Shown: in pieces, positions 12,718 to 25,770 of the stretch
Layout of the letters: every line of letters starts with the position of its first letter
How positions within the stretch are numbered: position 1 is the stretch's first letter
From: Ricinus communis
Lineage: Eukaryota > Streptophyta > Magnoliopsida > Malpighiales > Euphorbiaceae
Length of the DNA stretch: 64,000 nt
NCBI RefSeq assembly: GCF_019578655.1
Contig: NC_063257.1
Coordinates: forward strand, 16,182,001 to 16,246,000
Reading direction: 5' to 3'
Notes under the pieces: generated by a model
Database searches by the model: none
Told to the model about the DNA's origin: nothing
Seen by the model: the letters and a program-made list of their open reading frames with translations, nothing else
Position numbers and translations under genes: made by a program

Positions 12718-13263
12718 CTACTCTATTCCTCTTTTCTCAGAAAAGGTCTAATATAAAAAAGAAGAAGAGAAGTTACAAACCAAAAAGGAAACTCTGAGAA
12801 TAGGTATAGTATTTTGAAATTGTAACTCTAATTGAGTAACCAGGAGTCGGCATCACAAATGTTCACACTCGCGTCAAAAGGCTAGAATGACAATTTCGAA
12901 TATGCCCAAACTTAATCTTGTCTAAACAAAATACTAATAAGTACTGAGCAACATAAGTATTTGGTTTGTCACTGAGGGGGAAAATCTTTAATTATATCTC
13001 TTCAATGTTTTGAGTGGTTTATAAAGAATGCTCATTTCTCTAAATTTAGGTTTCAAGTCTTTGATTTTCCTTGCTCCTATTAAGAGAATACTCTAGTTTG
13101 TGGTTTATCATTCGAGGATTGATACTTTTCTAATGGTTCTAGACTGTCTTCATAAATGATTGACTTTTAAGTTATTTAATATCTTTTTAGTGGAGAGAGG
13201 GTTCGTCATTTCTTTGTTTTTGATTCTATTAAGGATAAGAAATTGCTCAAGTGTGGGGGAATT
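12718..13263 (+). mobile_element. 3' internal tail of an Athila-like element
   Basis: Non-coding sequence with GAGTAACCAGG (about 12833), also present near 63470 in the 3' tail of the Athila-like element. It ends in AAGTGTGGGGGAATT (about 13249-13263), a polypurine-type tract directly before a TG. The upstream body of this element is missing. Confidence 0.5.
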
Positions 13264-14547
13264 TGGTAAGTGCTAAAGACATTTACTTTTGACCTATATT
13301 TTGTATTGATTTTACCTCCAATTGAGTTTAATTGTTTGTTTAGAGCTTGGTTTTTAGTTCTTTTACAAATTAGGAATATATAACAAGGCAAAGAGGTCTT
13401 TAGAATAAAAAAGCACAGTAATCGAGCTTAGAAAAATGCATTTTCATGAAGGGTTGACGTCATCACATGGGAAGTACACGCCCGTGTGGCTTCACCGTGT
13501 GGATCAAGAAAAATGGCAGATTATAATAGAGCTTGACACGGGAAGATAGCATGCCCGTGTGCCTTCCAGTGTCCCACAATAAAAAAGGGCAGAATATACA
13601 ATAAGTTCACATGGATAGGTCGCATGCTTGTGTTACCTAGAAAATGAAGATTTGACAATGGATGAATTTGGGACGTCACATGCCCATGTGTTCCCCGTGT
13701 GGTTAATTAAAATACACTATTTAAAGGAATTTTTAGGATTGTTTTAGAGGAGTTCAGTCATTATTTCATTTCTAAAGAGAGAAATACTTAGAAAACTTGT
13801 TTTACTTTCATTTGTTAGGTTTTGATTGATTATTTTCAAGGAAGAGTATCATTTTCATCATTGTTTCCCAAGATTGAAGATTTTCTTCTTTAATCATCCA
13901 TAAATAGTTTGAAATCTTCTTTCTCTAATCTTTATTTCCTTATTACAATGTGTAGCAATTAATCTTCTTACTTGTTGGATTTTTATGAACCTTAATTTAT
14001 ATTGTATGGATTGGTTCAAAGTTAATGCAATTAAATCTTTTCTATGAGTTGTTTTGTTCATTTGTTTACTTAATCATCTATTTCAATTGATAAGTCAACA
14101 TATTGATTGGGATTTATTTTTATAAATTGATTAAAGATGACTATTTATGAATTGATCACATCTTAGGGATTGCAGATTGATTGAAATTCTAGAGATAGAT
14201 CTACAAGATCCTTTAGTTTAATAGTTCTTCAATTTTAATGCATGACATAAATGAGTGGATTTGAGAAGAGATTCATTTCCCTCCTCTTAGGAATTATGGG
14301 TTTAATCACTTCAGAAAGGTTTTTACCTAATTTTGTGGAATGCCAATTCAACTTTTGGTTTTGATTTAATTGCTATTTATTTCATGAAGTATTCAACTTA
14401 TTAGGGAGATCCATTACTTGAATAGGCTTTATCCTTTATTAATATACCAATTGTTCTAATTCTCATTTTTAATATAATTTACTTTTAAGCATTACTATAA
14501 CTAACCTATATTTGATTGCTAAATATTAGTATATGATTGAAAATAGT
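13264..14547 (+). mobile_element. Athila-like 3' LTR, 3' end not resolved
   Basis: Starts TGGTAAGTGC right after the polypurine tract. U3 contains several CACG/CGTG half-sites (CGCCCGTGTGG, CACGGGAAG, GCCCGTGTG at about 13455-13705) followed by a TATA-like TATTTAAAGG (about 13717). It runs without a clear terminus into the next LTR at 14548. Confidence 0.5.
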
Positions 14548-15492
14548 TGATGTGCATAGTTTTACACATATTTGCTTGCATATTATTGTGTATTTTCTTA
14601 GCAATTACTGTGCTTTTATTCCAAGATCATCTATGTTTTGTGTTCTTTTGCATTTCAAGAGAATTTATAAGACCATCATCAATGTTTGAGCAATTATAGA
14701 TCAATACGTGCGAAAATGGACAGGGAACTCATCAAAATTGGACAAGGGCTCGCATGTCAAACATTAAGCACAGCCTAGGTCAAGGCCGTGACCAACCATT
14801 AGCCTTTGATCCTCAAATGTGGCATTTTGGGCACGGTTTTCGAGGCTATCACAGCCTCCAGCACGGCCCGTGGTGGCTCAGCACCGGCGGGGGCACGACC
14901 AGGAAGAAAACCTAACTTGCGAGATCCGAAGGTTCAACACGGCCTAGACTTCGGCCGTGCTGACCAGCACGGCCATGACCACGGTCGTGCTGGGATAATT
15001 ATATAAGGAAAGCGATTTCTTAAGCTAGAAAAAAGAAGGCAGGAGGAGAGTTTTGGCAGCTGGTTCGATTTTTGTGGAGTACTGAGTTCGGGAGAGAGTT
15101 GTAGAGAGTGAGAACCCCGTAATCGCAAGGTTCCGAGTGCAAAACAGTAGTGGAGCAAATCGAGAGGCAATTGGGTAAATCAATCGTAGTGCTGATTCAG
15201 ATTTGGAGCTGTTCATCTAATTCGAGAGAAAAGGGTGTATATGTTTCATTTTTGTTATTCTTTCATTATAATTGATTTCCTAGTTGTTTTTAAACATGAA
15301 CATGTGTAGCTAGATTGATTTAATCCATTGGAATTTCTTTACTATGTTGGCTTAGTATTAAATTGTTGCATTGTTTGAGTTTAGTTTTGTATCCTTCTTA
15401 CTTTCAGTATTAATAAGATAATGCATTATTCATGAGACGTTATGAATTATGGTGTTTAGATTGCTTTATGTGATTGAGAAGTTCATTTGGCA
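14548..15492 (+). mobile_element. Truncated LTR, same family as the solo LTR at 24290-25770
   Basis: Starts TGATGTGCATAGTTTTACAC and stays closely similar to 24290-25230, including the palindrome cluster, TATATAAGG (about 15000-15008) and the AAAAGGGTGTATATG block (about 15228). Similarity stops abruptly at about 15492, where a minus-strand Tat relic begins. The last third of the LTR is missing. Confidence 0.75.
14765..14995. repeat. Palindromic CACGG/CCGTG motif cluster upstream of the LTR TATA box
   Basis: At least six CACGG or CCGTG half-sites in 230 bp. A perfect inverted repeat with 10-bp arms (GGCCGTGCTG / CAGCACGGCC, 2-bp loop) lies at 14953-14974. The cluster ends a few bases before TATATAA at 15000-15006. 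Confidence 0.8.
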
Positions 15493-15493
15493 G

Positions 15494-17769
15494 TAAGGAG
15501 TGCTTGACATGATCCCTTTAACCTAGTAAGGTAGCATTCTCTCTCCATCTTCTGATTGCTAGCATGGTTATTACCCCTCTAAAAGTCGGTATTTTCAGCT
15601 TTAAATAATGAATGCTCGTGGCTACTTTGGTTTCCATCAGCATAGGTCGTTCGAAGACTACATTGTACGTGAATGGAATGTCGATTACCATGAACAAAAT
15701 TTGCCACTTTTTAGTTAACTCTTTTATTATGTTTGCCCTTCTAGTTTCCTGTCCGAGCTCTACAATCAAATACGAAATTCCTAAAGGTTGCACTGGTTGG
15801 CTACCTAGGCCTAGAAGTGGTGTCGTGCAAGCTTTCATATTCACTACCTCGCTACCAATGGCCTTGTAGCACTCCAGAGTCATGATGCTGACTGCGCTTC
15901 CATGATCAATAAATAGCCTCCTTACCCAGTATCTCTCAGCGAATCCTGGCATTTCCAAGGCATCTTAGTGAGGCATCTCATCTCCATCTTTTTTCGGAGA
16001 AGACTATACCCGGGAGCTTCTCATGTTCGGCCATCATAACCTGGCCCCTTTTTATCTTGGAGCTTTTAGCAACAAATATAGCTCCACTAAAGATCACGTT
16101 CACATATCCTCTCTTCTCGTCTCTTTTTTTCTAGGGACCTCTCGTGATCTCTATCCTTTGATCCTTTGAATCTCCTAGAACCTCTATTTCTGCCAAACCG
16201 ACCTTCTCCCCAGTAATGAACCGCTTAAGATGGCCTCTCTCAATTAACCTTTTAATCTCCTTTTTGAGATGAATGCATTCCTCAGTATTGTGAGCATGAC
16301 CCTTATGGAACTTACAGAACTTGTTTTTATTCCTTGAGTCTGCAGTTTATTCCCTCATAGGGTTCAGATATCGAATGTCGCCCTTATTCTTCTGAACCCA
16401 CATCAAGATATTGGTCCTTGACGTGTTTAGAGGAGCAAAGTCTTTTTTGCTGCTGCTCTTTGAGTCACTCTTTCTTCTATCATCTCTGGACCCCTGCTTA
16501 GGTTGATTAGATTTACCTCTTGATCGATTATGATAATCGGATCTCCTTCCCACTTTTTAATCCTCATCCAGTCTGATAAAACTGTGAGCTCGGTCCATGA
16601 GCTCGGCATATGACTCTGGTGGATCGACAGTTAGCGAGTCCTTGAACTTGTTCATATAGGTATTGTCGGTCATTGCATCGATAGCTGTATCCTGGTTGAG
16701 TTTTTCAACATGTACAACTTCTTTGTTAATTCTTTCCACAAAATCCTTCAAACTCTCATCATGCCTTTGGATACACTTCTTCATATCACTTGACCTCTTC
16801 TTCGGAGGAATGCTTATGATGAACCAAGCTTTGAATAGTTCAGCAAGTATAGCAAAATCATATATAAAGCCATCCGACAAGCTCTAATACCACTTTTGAG
16901 CACTTTCTTTCAGGGTTGTGGGAAAGATCCTGCACCTGATAGGATCTGAGACATTATGTAATCTCATTTTAATATTAAAATTATTAACATGGCCTAGTAG
17001 ATCTCCCAAACCATCATAAGAATCCAAAGGCAGTAGCTTTAATTTCTCAAGAAAATGTTCTAGTAGAATGCTCGGACATAAAGGGTTGCCCTTCGAGATG
17101 ACCTCTTCTCTCATTATCCTTCCTGCTTGATACTTCTTCAGGCATTGTTAATTCTCTTATTGATGGTATCCTTAATCCATGCAGAATCATGGGTTTGAGA
17201 ACTAGAGCTTTCCTCTTATGTATCTTTAACTCGGTTTCTCTTTCGAGATTTGTTATCCTTTGTTGAGTATTTGTTGTTCTTAGAATCTGTATGGTCGGTG
17301 GCGTATAGTATTCTCAGTTGTTGCAAGAATGTGGCTGGTACTTATTAGCGTAGGCTGCCTTGTAAGTGTCTGAGTGGCGATTATACATAGTGGCGACATT
17401 CTTTGGTGATCTGCTAAGGACTCTAAGGAAGACCTAGGGTCGGAGTTCGGCTATAATGTGTGACAGGCGAAATGAAGATTAGAGTTTGAGATAAAGGTGC
17501 TGGCGGCCTTTGTCCCATCTTCTTTTGCCAAGCAGCTGAAAGATTTTCGACTAGAGGTGGACATCTCCAAGTGTAATTTCCACTAAAAATTTGCTCCAGT
17601 ATGAAATCATTGAGAAGATTTCTCCTCCTAAGGTTCGGATGACAGGTCCAGGCGGACCTAAAGATGATTGACTGATCTGCGGAGGAAATTCGAGTCTAGC
17701 CGAGAAATTACTGGTTTCATCTGCAGCTCTTAGCAGACGAACATCATTCTGAACTTGATTGGTTGCCAT
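15494..17769 (-). pseudogene. Tat-lineage Ty3/gypsy gag and protease relic
   Basis: Read on the minus strand. A possible gag start is at 17769 (MATNQVQNDVRLL). Gag core around 17114-16560 has NVSDPIRCRIFPTTLK, ESAQKWY, RHDESLKDFVERINKE and SYAELMDRAHSFI, typical of plant Tat-type gag. A basic SYNRS-like tail follows (16553-16347). An aspartic protease-like segment at 15958-15518 has RLFIDHGSAVSIMTL: D-H-G-S in place of the usual D-[ST/N]-G-S, then a VVFERPMLM block. Stops and frame changes separate the pieces; reverse transcriptase and integrase are absent. Non-functional. Confidence 0.75.
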
Positions 17770-19096
17770 TTAGATCAATTTTGGGCAAAAATGGACTGAA
17801 TCAGAAGCTTTTAACCTTGGGTTGACTTTCGGAAAGTCAACACGGCCCGTGTAGCTGAAGCACTTTGAAGTAGCACGTTTTCCGAGGGTACCACACCCAA
17901 GAGCACGACCCGTGTTAGCCACACCCAAGAGCACGACCTGTGTTGGCTAACACGGGCAAGAACACGGGCATGCTCGATTCAGTTCATTCTATCAATTGGA
18001 GTCCAACACGGCCCATGTTGAGAGACACAAGCTAGAACACGCCTGTATTTGCGCAATGAATAAAAGGAACGAGCTAGAAAGAAAAAGAAAAGAGAGTCCG
18101 GGATCGGCGATTTTGACTCTTCATCTTCTATTATAATTTTGCTAGACGTGTTGTTAAGCATTTCAAGGGGCATCCAGAAAACTGATTCCACCTTGGAACA
18201 TCAGATTCGTAATCTGGGTTTTGGATTGAAGATTGAGGAGGAGTTTTGGAGCAAATTAAGAAGCAATTCTAGAGATCAACTATAGTGTAGATCAAGGCTT
18301 TGAGCTGTTCATCCAATTCTAGGAAAAGGGTGTATATGTTTCGATTTTTTTGTTCTTTCATTGTAATTGAATTCCTATTAGCTTTAGACATGAACATGTG
18401 TAGCTAGATTGGTTGAACCCATTGGGGTTCCTTGCTATGTTGGCTATATACTGAATTATTGAGATTGGTTGACTTTCCTTTCTTATATTCTTTTTACAAT
18501 TAATAATATAAATCTAGTTGTCGTTACATTGATTGTATTGATTACTATTCTTAGAACTCTTTTAGTAATTGAGAAATTCTAATTGAGTTTGGAAATTTAA
18601 TTGCAAGAACAGGTTAATTCCCCCTTAGAGGTAAGGTTAATTAACAAAGCTTAATAGAGGTAGATTAAAGCTTAAGGCTTAGTTAATAATCAATCGTTAG
18701 GAAGAGATTCCAATTTTAGGTTCTTAGGTTTAGGGATTCGTTTGTCTCGAGAGGGAAACTAAATTCAGTTTAGAATCCATCCATGGGTAGCATAATCGGA
18801 CTCAACAATCTATTATCTTTTGTTTGATAGCCAACTAGTCTAGGTCCTCTTTGGGTTTGCTTTTCTGTTTTGATTATTTTCTTTACTCATTCATTCTCGC
18901 ATTATACTTAGAATTTAGTTTTTAGTAAATCTAGAAACCTCCGTTATTAATATTAGGCTAGATAACAAGGAACGAAGTAGTAACTCTAGGATTTCACTTT
19001 CCCGAGGGATACAATATTTTTAATACTTGTCGTTGTGCTAGGCTGCATCGATAGGTTCACTGTCTTAGTTGTAGTTGCATAAGCACATGCTCATCA
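17770..19096 (+). mobile_element. LTR copy lacking its 5' end
   Basis: Related to 24290-25770 but without the first ~160 bp: homology begins at TTTAGATCAATTTTGGGC. It keeps the CACGG/CCGTG cluster (about 17838-18055), a TATA-like AATAAAAGG (about 18058), the AAAAGGGTGTATATG block (about 18325) and the end GCTCATCA. The flank ATTAT at 19097-19101 has no partner on the left. Confidence 0.65.
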
Positions 19097-19289
19097 ATTA
19101 TCAAACATTTCCTGCCCTATTTCGATGTGCAATTCAATTCATTTATGTACCCCCGTACTTTAAAGTGCTGCCATCCTAGAAGTCTACCATAAGCTGTTCC
19201 TTGTCTAGGCATCCTATCTTTGCCCCGGCGTCCACTTCCCGCCCTTATTGGACTTCTTCTCTAGGCCAAGCTGTCACACATATCCTAGA
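19097..19289. other. Unassigned spacer between LTR and pol relic
   Basis: About 190 bp, moderately GC-rich at 19190-19280. The minus strand is open for a short way, but I recognise no domain. Possibly a remnant of the Tat relic to the left. Confidence 0.3.
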
Positions 19290-22200
19290 ATTTAGCATCC
19301 CAATTGCGTGGTAAATATGAACCTTTAGGTTTCAATCTAAATATGAGTACTCCATTAGGAGATACGATGGTTATAGATAGTGTATATCGTGATTGTTTGA
19401 TTTGCATTGATATAACGAGTTCAATGCTGATTTGATATTGTTGCCACTTCAAGAAATTAATGTGATATTGGGTATGGACTGGTCGACCAAACATCGTACG
19501 ATAGTCAATTTTTTTAATAAAGAGGTTGTTTTAGAATCTCTGAATGAGGCTAGGATTGTGTTTCAAGGGGAAAGATAAATTATACATGCATGTTTCATTT
19601 TTTGTTGTTAAGGCTTTTCGAATGGTTAAAGGTAGTTGTAAATCTTATCTGGCATATGTGATAGACACTAGGGTTACAAATGGATCACTTGAGAATATGC
19701 CAGTAGTAAATGAAAAGATGTATTTCACGATGACTTATCGGATTTACCACCTGATAGGGAGGTAGAATTCACAATTGAGTTAGCTCTAGGAATGGCACCA
19801 ATATCCATTCCACCTTATAGGATGGCTCCAGTTAAGTTAAGACAATTGAAGACTCAGTTGCAAGAACTACTTAATAAGGGATTTATTAGACCTAGTGTGT
19901 CACCATAGGGTGCTCCACTATTATTTGTTAAAAAGAAAGATGGGACAATGAGGTTGTGTATTGATTATAGGCAGTTGAATCAGGCCACTATGAAAAATAA
20001 ATATCCCTTGCTAGAATAGATGATTTATTTGATCAATTGCAGGGTGCACATGTGTTCTCTAAGATTGACTTGAAACATGCTATTATCAAGTTAAAATTTT
20101 TAAGGCAAATATACCGAAGACTGCCTTTCGAACCAGGTATTGACCAACGCACCACTGTATTCATTGTACTTATGAATAAGGTATTTTATATAAATTTGTG
20201 ATTATGTTCATTGATGAGATACTTGTATATTCAAGAAGCAAAGAGGAACACAAATAACATTGAGAATCGTGTTGTAGATTTTGAGGGAAAAACAATTATA
20301 TGCTAAATTAAGCAAATGTGAGTATTGGTTAGATCATGTGGCATTTTTGGGACATGTCGTTTCTAGACAGGGCTTAGTGGTAGATCCAAATAAAATAGAA
20401 GCTATAGTAAAGTCCAAAAATCCAAAGAATATTGCAGAAGTAAGAAGTTTTTTAGGATTAGCCGAGTACTATTATCGATTTATTGAAGGTTTTTTACTTA
20501 TAGCTACTCCTGTGACAGTTACTTCAGAAAAATGTAGCATTAAAAGTTTTGATGAACTGAAAGGTAGACTGACATTTGCCCCAATGTTAGCTATTCCTGT
20601 AGACAATAGGGGATTTGTAATTCATAGTGATGCCTCTCATCAAGGTTTAGGTTGTGTGTTAATGCAACATGGTAAGGTAATTGCTTATGCATCTAGACAA
20701 CTGAAGCCTCATGAGTTATCATATCTAGTGCATGATTTAGAACTTGCTGCTATTGGGTTTTCTTTGACAATATGGAGGCATTACTTGTATGGAGAAACTT
20801 TTCAGATATTTACAAATCATAATAGTTCGAAGTACTTGTTGAGTCAGAAAGAATTAAAAATGAGGCAGAGGCGGTGGTTAGAACTCTTGAAAGATTATGA
20901 CTGCACCATTGAGTATCATTCAGGAAAGGCAAATGTGGTAGCTGATGCTTTGACCAGAAAGTCAAGGAGTAGTTTAGCTCATTGTAAGTATCTTCACTAT
21001 CCTATTTAGTCGAGTTACGAGCTATGAATGTGAAGTTAAGTGCAAGAAAATGGAGTTCCAATTGTTACTTTTCAAGTTAGACCAATGTTGCATGATAGGG
21101 TTAAAAAAGCACAGGGCAGGGATGCACAGTTGTAGGAAAGGATTGAGAAAGTTAAACAAGAGAAAGCATAGAGTTTGAGATTCAAAATAATATATTGAAA
21201 ATGAGATCTTCAATTTGTTTACTTGATGTTGATAACTTGCATAAAGAAATTTTGGAGGAGGCACATACTGCCCCACATGTTATACATCTGGGAATGACCA
21301 AAATGTATAATACTTTGCAACCTCATTTTTGGTGGCCTAGAATGAAGAAAAAGGTCGTAGAATCTATTTTAAAATATTTGACATGTCAATAAATCAAAAT
21401 AGAGCATCAAGTGCCAACTGGGAAGTTACAACCATTATCAATACTGAAATGGAAATGGGAAAGAATAACTATGGATTTTATATATGGGCTACCAAGAACT
21501 CTAAGAAAGAATGATGCTATAGGGGTTATCATGAATCGATTAACAAAGTCAACTCACTTTTTGCCTATTAGATGGAGTAATTCACTTGAATACTTAGCTA
21601 AGAAGTATGTGAATGACATTGTTAGATTACATGGAGTGTTGGTCCATTGTATTAGATAGAGATCCACGGTTTACCTCTAGATTTTGGGTGAGTTTACAAC
21701 AGCCATAGGTACCAAGTTGAATTTCAGTATTGCTTTTCACTCTTAGACAGATGGATAATTAGAAAGAACAATTCAAACACTTGAAGACATGCTTCGAGCT
21801 TGTGTCACAGAGTTTAAAGATGTGTGGGATGAATATATTGCTTTGATTGAATTTGCTTATAACAATCACTATCATAGTATATAGATGGAACCATATGAAG
21901 CACTTGGGATGAAGAAGGGATGTATATCTTAGCATGGCCAGAATTAGTGCAAGAGACTGTGGACAAAGTGAAAGTAATAAGAGGTAGACTTAAAGCAACA
22001 CAAGATAGGCAAAGGAGCTATGCAGACCAACACAGGAGTGAAATGGAATATGAAGTGGGAGATAAAGTGTTCCTTCGAGTTTCACTATGGAAATGAGTGA
22101 TTCGATTTGGCAAAAAGGGTAAACTGAGTCTCGATAAAAGGGCCATATGAAATTCTTGAAAAGATTGGTATGTTGGCTTACAAGTTAGCATTACCGCAGG

Positions 22201-22540
22201 AGATGGCCTAAATTCATGATGTATTTCATGTAAGTATGCTCAAAAGATATCGGTTTGATCGTACGCACATACATAAAGACCATGCAATAGAAATTGCTGA
22301 TGATATGAGTTATGTAGAAGAATTGATAAAGATTATTGGCTATATGACAAAGCAGTCACGAAACTAAGAAATTCCTTTAATTAAGGTACTATGGAGAAAT
22401 TCCTTTAATTAAGGTACTATGGAGAAATCACTTAGAAGAAGAAGCTACATGAGAAACTGAAGAGAATATGAAACAACAATATCCATATTTATTTACAGGT
22501 ATTGATTTTCGAGGATGAGATTCTTCATAAGAGGGGGAGA
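19290..22540 (+). pseudogene. Chromovirus (Ty3/gypsy) pol relic: protease end, RT, RNase H, integrase, chromodomain
   Basis: Protease tail INVILGMDWSTKH (about 19455). RT has [29 protein letters not shown] (about 19940) and a damaged F-I-D-E active-site region near 20205. Thumb/RNase H frame 20281-21009 is the longest open piece: [54 protein letters not shown]. Integrase 21195-21900 has HLGMTKMYN, LTCQ, RITMDFIYGLPRT and [14 protein letters not shown]. The chromodomain-like tail ends about 22518. There are many stops (for example SP*GAP, TGG to TAG, near 19907) and frameshifts. Similar to the Tekay-type pol at 36300-41166 but older. Its 5' LTR and gag are missing. Confidence 0.85.
22368..22423 (+). 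repeat. 28-bp perfect tandem duplication in the chromodomain region
   Basis: Two identical 28-bp units (22368-22395 and 22396-22423), each starting GAAATTCC and ending CTATGGA. 28 is not a multiple of 3, so the duplication shifts the frame inside the conserved PLIKVLW block. Confidence 0.9.
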
Positions 22541-24289
22541 TAACATCCCTATCTTTATTCGCTCGAAACTCGATATGAGCATATGCATTTTATGAATAAT
22601 CATTTTCATAAGTGCATTTGGTTAATAAAATGATAATATTTTTTATAATTACATTTAAGAACTTGAATATCCACATAGTATTGGTATAGTTGCATAACAA
22701 TTTTCAAGTTTAGTATGTATGAGTTTATGTCATAAATAAGGATGTTTTAGAATGTATTAAATGTTTCAAGGGTACATTAGAATTAGTAAGGGAACATGAG
22801 GGAAGAAATAATAAGTAGAAGGATAAAAATAAACTTTCTCTTATTAGTTGGGATAAGTAAGTGGAAGTCTCTAGAATTATAGATAAGATAAAGAAATATG
22901 GATTAGAGACGTGAAGAAGGGCTAAATTTTTAGGAAAAAGAAAAAGGATAGCAAAGAAAGAGAGAAAAGAAAAGAGGAAGAAGAGAAGAAATTCTAGGGT
23001 TTTCTAATCTTCACAAAGGTAAATGATATTATTTTATTTTCTTATAAAATTCCTCTCCTATGACATGTCAAACCTTCATAATTAGTTTGATTTTTCAAGA
23101 AATGGAGTGACTAGCTTTATAAGCGATCATGGTGTAAATATGGGTTTTGGGGATTGTTAATAACCTATTATTAAGGATAATTTTACACCTCAGTCTTCAT
23201 AATCTTAATGAAGGAATTTGAAAAATTGCAAGACATGAAAGTTGTAGATTTAAATTTTATCTATATGCTTATAAAAAGTTTTGCAAAATTTGATATGTAT
23301 AAAGATATATTCTTCCTTGAGTAGGATTGATTCATGTTCCTAGGTCTGCAGTTAGTCTGAAGTTGCTCATTTATTTTCATGCCCTTAGAGGCCGAATTAG
23401 ACAAAGTGTGAGACATTAAAATCGTTCATTTCTTAGTTATGTAACTCTTTGTAAACCAGTTCTGCAATTGGATATGTACTTTTTATTCAGTAGTCATTTT
23501 TGTAAGACTTATTCAAGTTATAGTTGTATAGAAACATGGTAGATTTTGAAAACTTACCATATATTGTCTAGTAGTTATTTGAGCTAGATTTTAGATATGT
23601 TGTAGGACTATCATTGTAGGCAGATTCTTAATTAAATATTTATCATATTTTAGGTCCTCAACACATTAAGAAAGCTCAAGAGGGAGTTCAAACATTAGAT
23701 GTTTTGACATCAAAGGTGAGTATAAGCATAAATTGAATTCTATTATTTATTTGTATGATTGGATTATGTTATGGATGTGTAATTGATAATTATTTATTGA
23801 TGCTGGCTAAACACAACTAACAATCTACATGCAAGTGCACCTATTGAATGTAATCTAGCTATGGCAAGTATCAATGTCGTATCCCACAGGAACTGAGAAG
23901 CTACTGCTACTACGCTATTTCTATTATCTAACCGATCAAAAGATGATGAAGATCATTAACTAAAAGTGATTGAGAATACAAATGAAAACTAAATTTTAAC
24001 AAAGAGAATGAAAGTTTGAAAAAGATAATGAGATGAGTTAACCCAATTGGGGATCCTTTTAGCTAGCCAGCTTAAAAATAATAATTTATGAATTAACTGA
24101 TTATGGATTGCGGTCTATGGATAATTTCTTAAATGAATTGGCCTCTCTCGAGTTAACCAATTCCTAATCCTAAAGATCTAAAGTTGGAATCTATTCCTAA
24201 CAATTGATTTTAGAATAGCATTAATCTCTAAATTACCACTAATAAGAATGTCTAGTTTTTATTCCAGTAAGTTATTACACTTATCTCTA

Positions 24290-25770
24290 TGATGTGCATA
24301 GTTTTACACATATATGCTTGCATATTATTGTATATTTTCTTAGAAATTATTATGCTTTTATTACGAGAACACTCGTGTTTTGTGTTCTTTTGCATTTTAG
24401 GAGAATTTATAGGACTATCATTAGTATTTTAGCAATTTTAGATCAATACATGCGAAAATGGATGGGAATTCATCAAGATCGGACAAGAGCTCGCTGTGCA
24501 TACATTGAGCACGACCCAGGTCAAGGCCATGCTGATCAGCACGTCCTGGACTCTGGCCGTGAACAACCATGAGCTTTTACTCTTCAAAACATGGCATTTT
24601 AGGCACGGTTTCCGTAGCCACCACGACCTCCAGCACGGTCCATGGTGGCTCAGCACTGGCGGGGGCATGGCCATGAAGAAACCCTAACTGGTGAGATCCG
24701 AATGTTCAGCACGGCCTTGACCACGGCCGTGCTGAGACAAATATATAAGGAAAACTATTTTTTTAGGGTTAGCTAAGCAAGAGGCAAGGAGAGAGCCCTG
24801 GCGGCTGGTTCAGTTTTTGCATAGTACTAAGTTTGGTAGAGAGTTGCAGAGAGGAAGAATCCCAGAATCGCAAGGTTTCGAATGCAAAAGAGTAGTGAAG
24901 CAATTCGAGAGGCAATTGGGAAGACCGATCGTAGTGCTGATTCAGATTTGGAGCTGTTCATCCGATTTGAGAGAAAAGGGTGTATATGTTCCATTTTTGT
25001 TATTCTTTCATTATAATTGATTTCCTAGTTGTTTTAAAGATGAACATATTTAGCTAGATTGATTAAATCCATTGGGATTTCTTTACTATGTTGGCTTAGT
25101 ACTAAATTGTTGGATTATTTGAGTTTAGTTTTGTATCCTTCTTGCTTTCAGTATTAATAAGATGATGCATTATTCATGAGACGTTGTGAATTGTGATGTT
25201 TAGATTGCTTTATGTGATTGGGAAATCCATTTGGCGATTGGAATTTTGAATAGCAAGAACTGGTTAATAATCACTTAGAGATAAGGATAATTAACTAGCC
25301 GGATTAAGAATTAACAAAGCTTAATAGAGGCGGATTAAAGCTTAATGCTAATTTAAGAATCAATTGTTAGGAAGAGATTCCAACTTTAGGTTCTTGAGTT
25401 TAAAAATTGAGTGAGCTCGAGAGAGAAACCGAATTCAGTTAAGAATTCGTCCACGGGTAGCATAATTGGACTCATCAATCTGTTATCTTTTATTTGATTC
25501 CCAACTAGTTTAGGTTCCCTTTGGGTTTGCTTTCTTGTCTTGGTTGTTTCATTTATCCATTCATTCCTGCATCTCCCTTAGAACTTAGCTTATAGTTATT
25601 AGTTAGTTTAGAAATTATTCATCATTCATTTTAGGCTAATATAACAGAGAACAAAGAAGTAACTCTGGGCTTTCACTTTCCCTAGGAATACGACCTTGAT
25701 ACTCGCCATGAGTGCTAGATTGCATCGATAGGTTCACTGCCTTAGATTGTAGCTACATAATAGCATATCA
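24290..25770 (+). mobile_element. Solo LTR (1.48 kb), TSD CTCTA
   Basis: Starts TGATGTGCATAG and ends TAGCATATCA; duplications CTCTA lie at 24285-24289 and 25771-25775. The undisrupted text is seen in the sister LTR near 32375 (reverse complement), which confirms the junction. It contains a CACGG/CCGTG cluster at 24505-24735, TATATAA at 24742-24748, the AAAAGGGTGTATATG leader block near 24973 and the end block ACTCTGGGCTTTCACTTTCC near 25660. Confidence 0.92.
24742..24748 (+). promoter_or_regulatory. TATA box of the solo LTR
   Basis: TATATAAGG immediately downstream of the palindrome cluster; the same arrangement occurs at 15000 and, inverted, at 39788-39796. Confidence 0.55.

Noticed and set aside
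14765..14995. CRISPR-like array or CpG-island gene promoter at the CACGG clusters
   Set aside because: Units are irregular in spacing and sequence with no spacers, and they lie inside LTRs in a plant genome.
17765..19101. A target-site duplication around the LTR ending at 19096
   Set aside because: The right flank ATTAT has no match on the left, and the LTR's first ~160 bp are missing.
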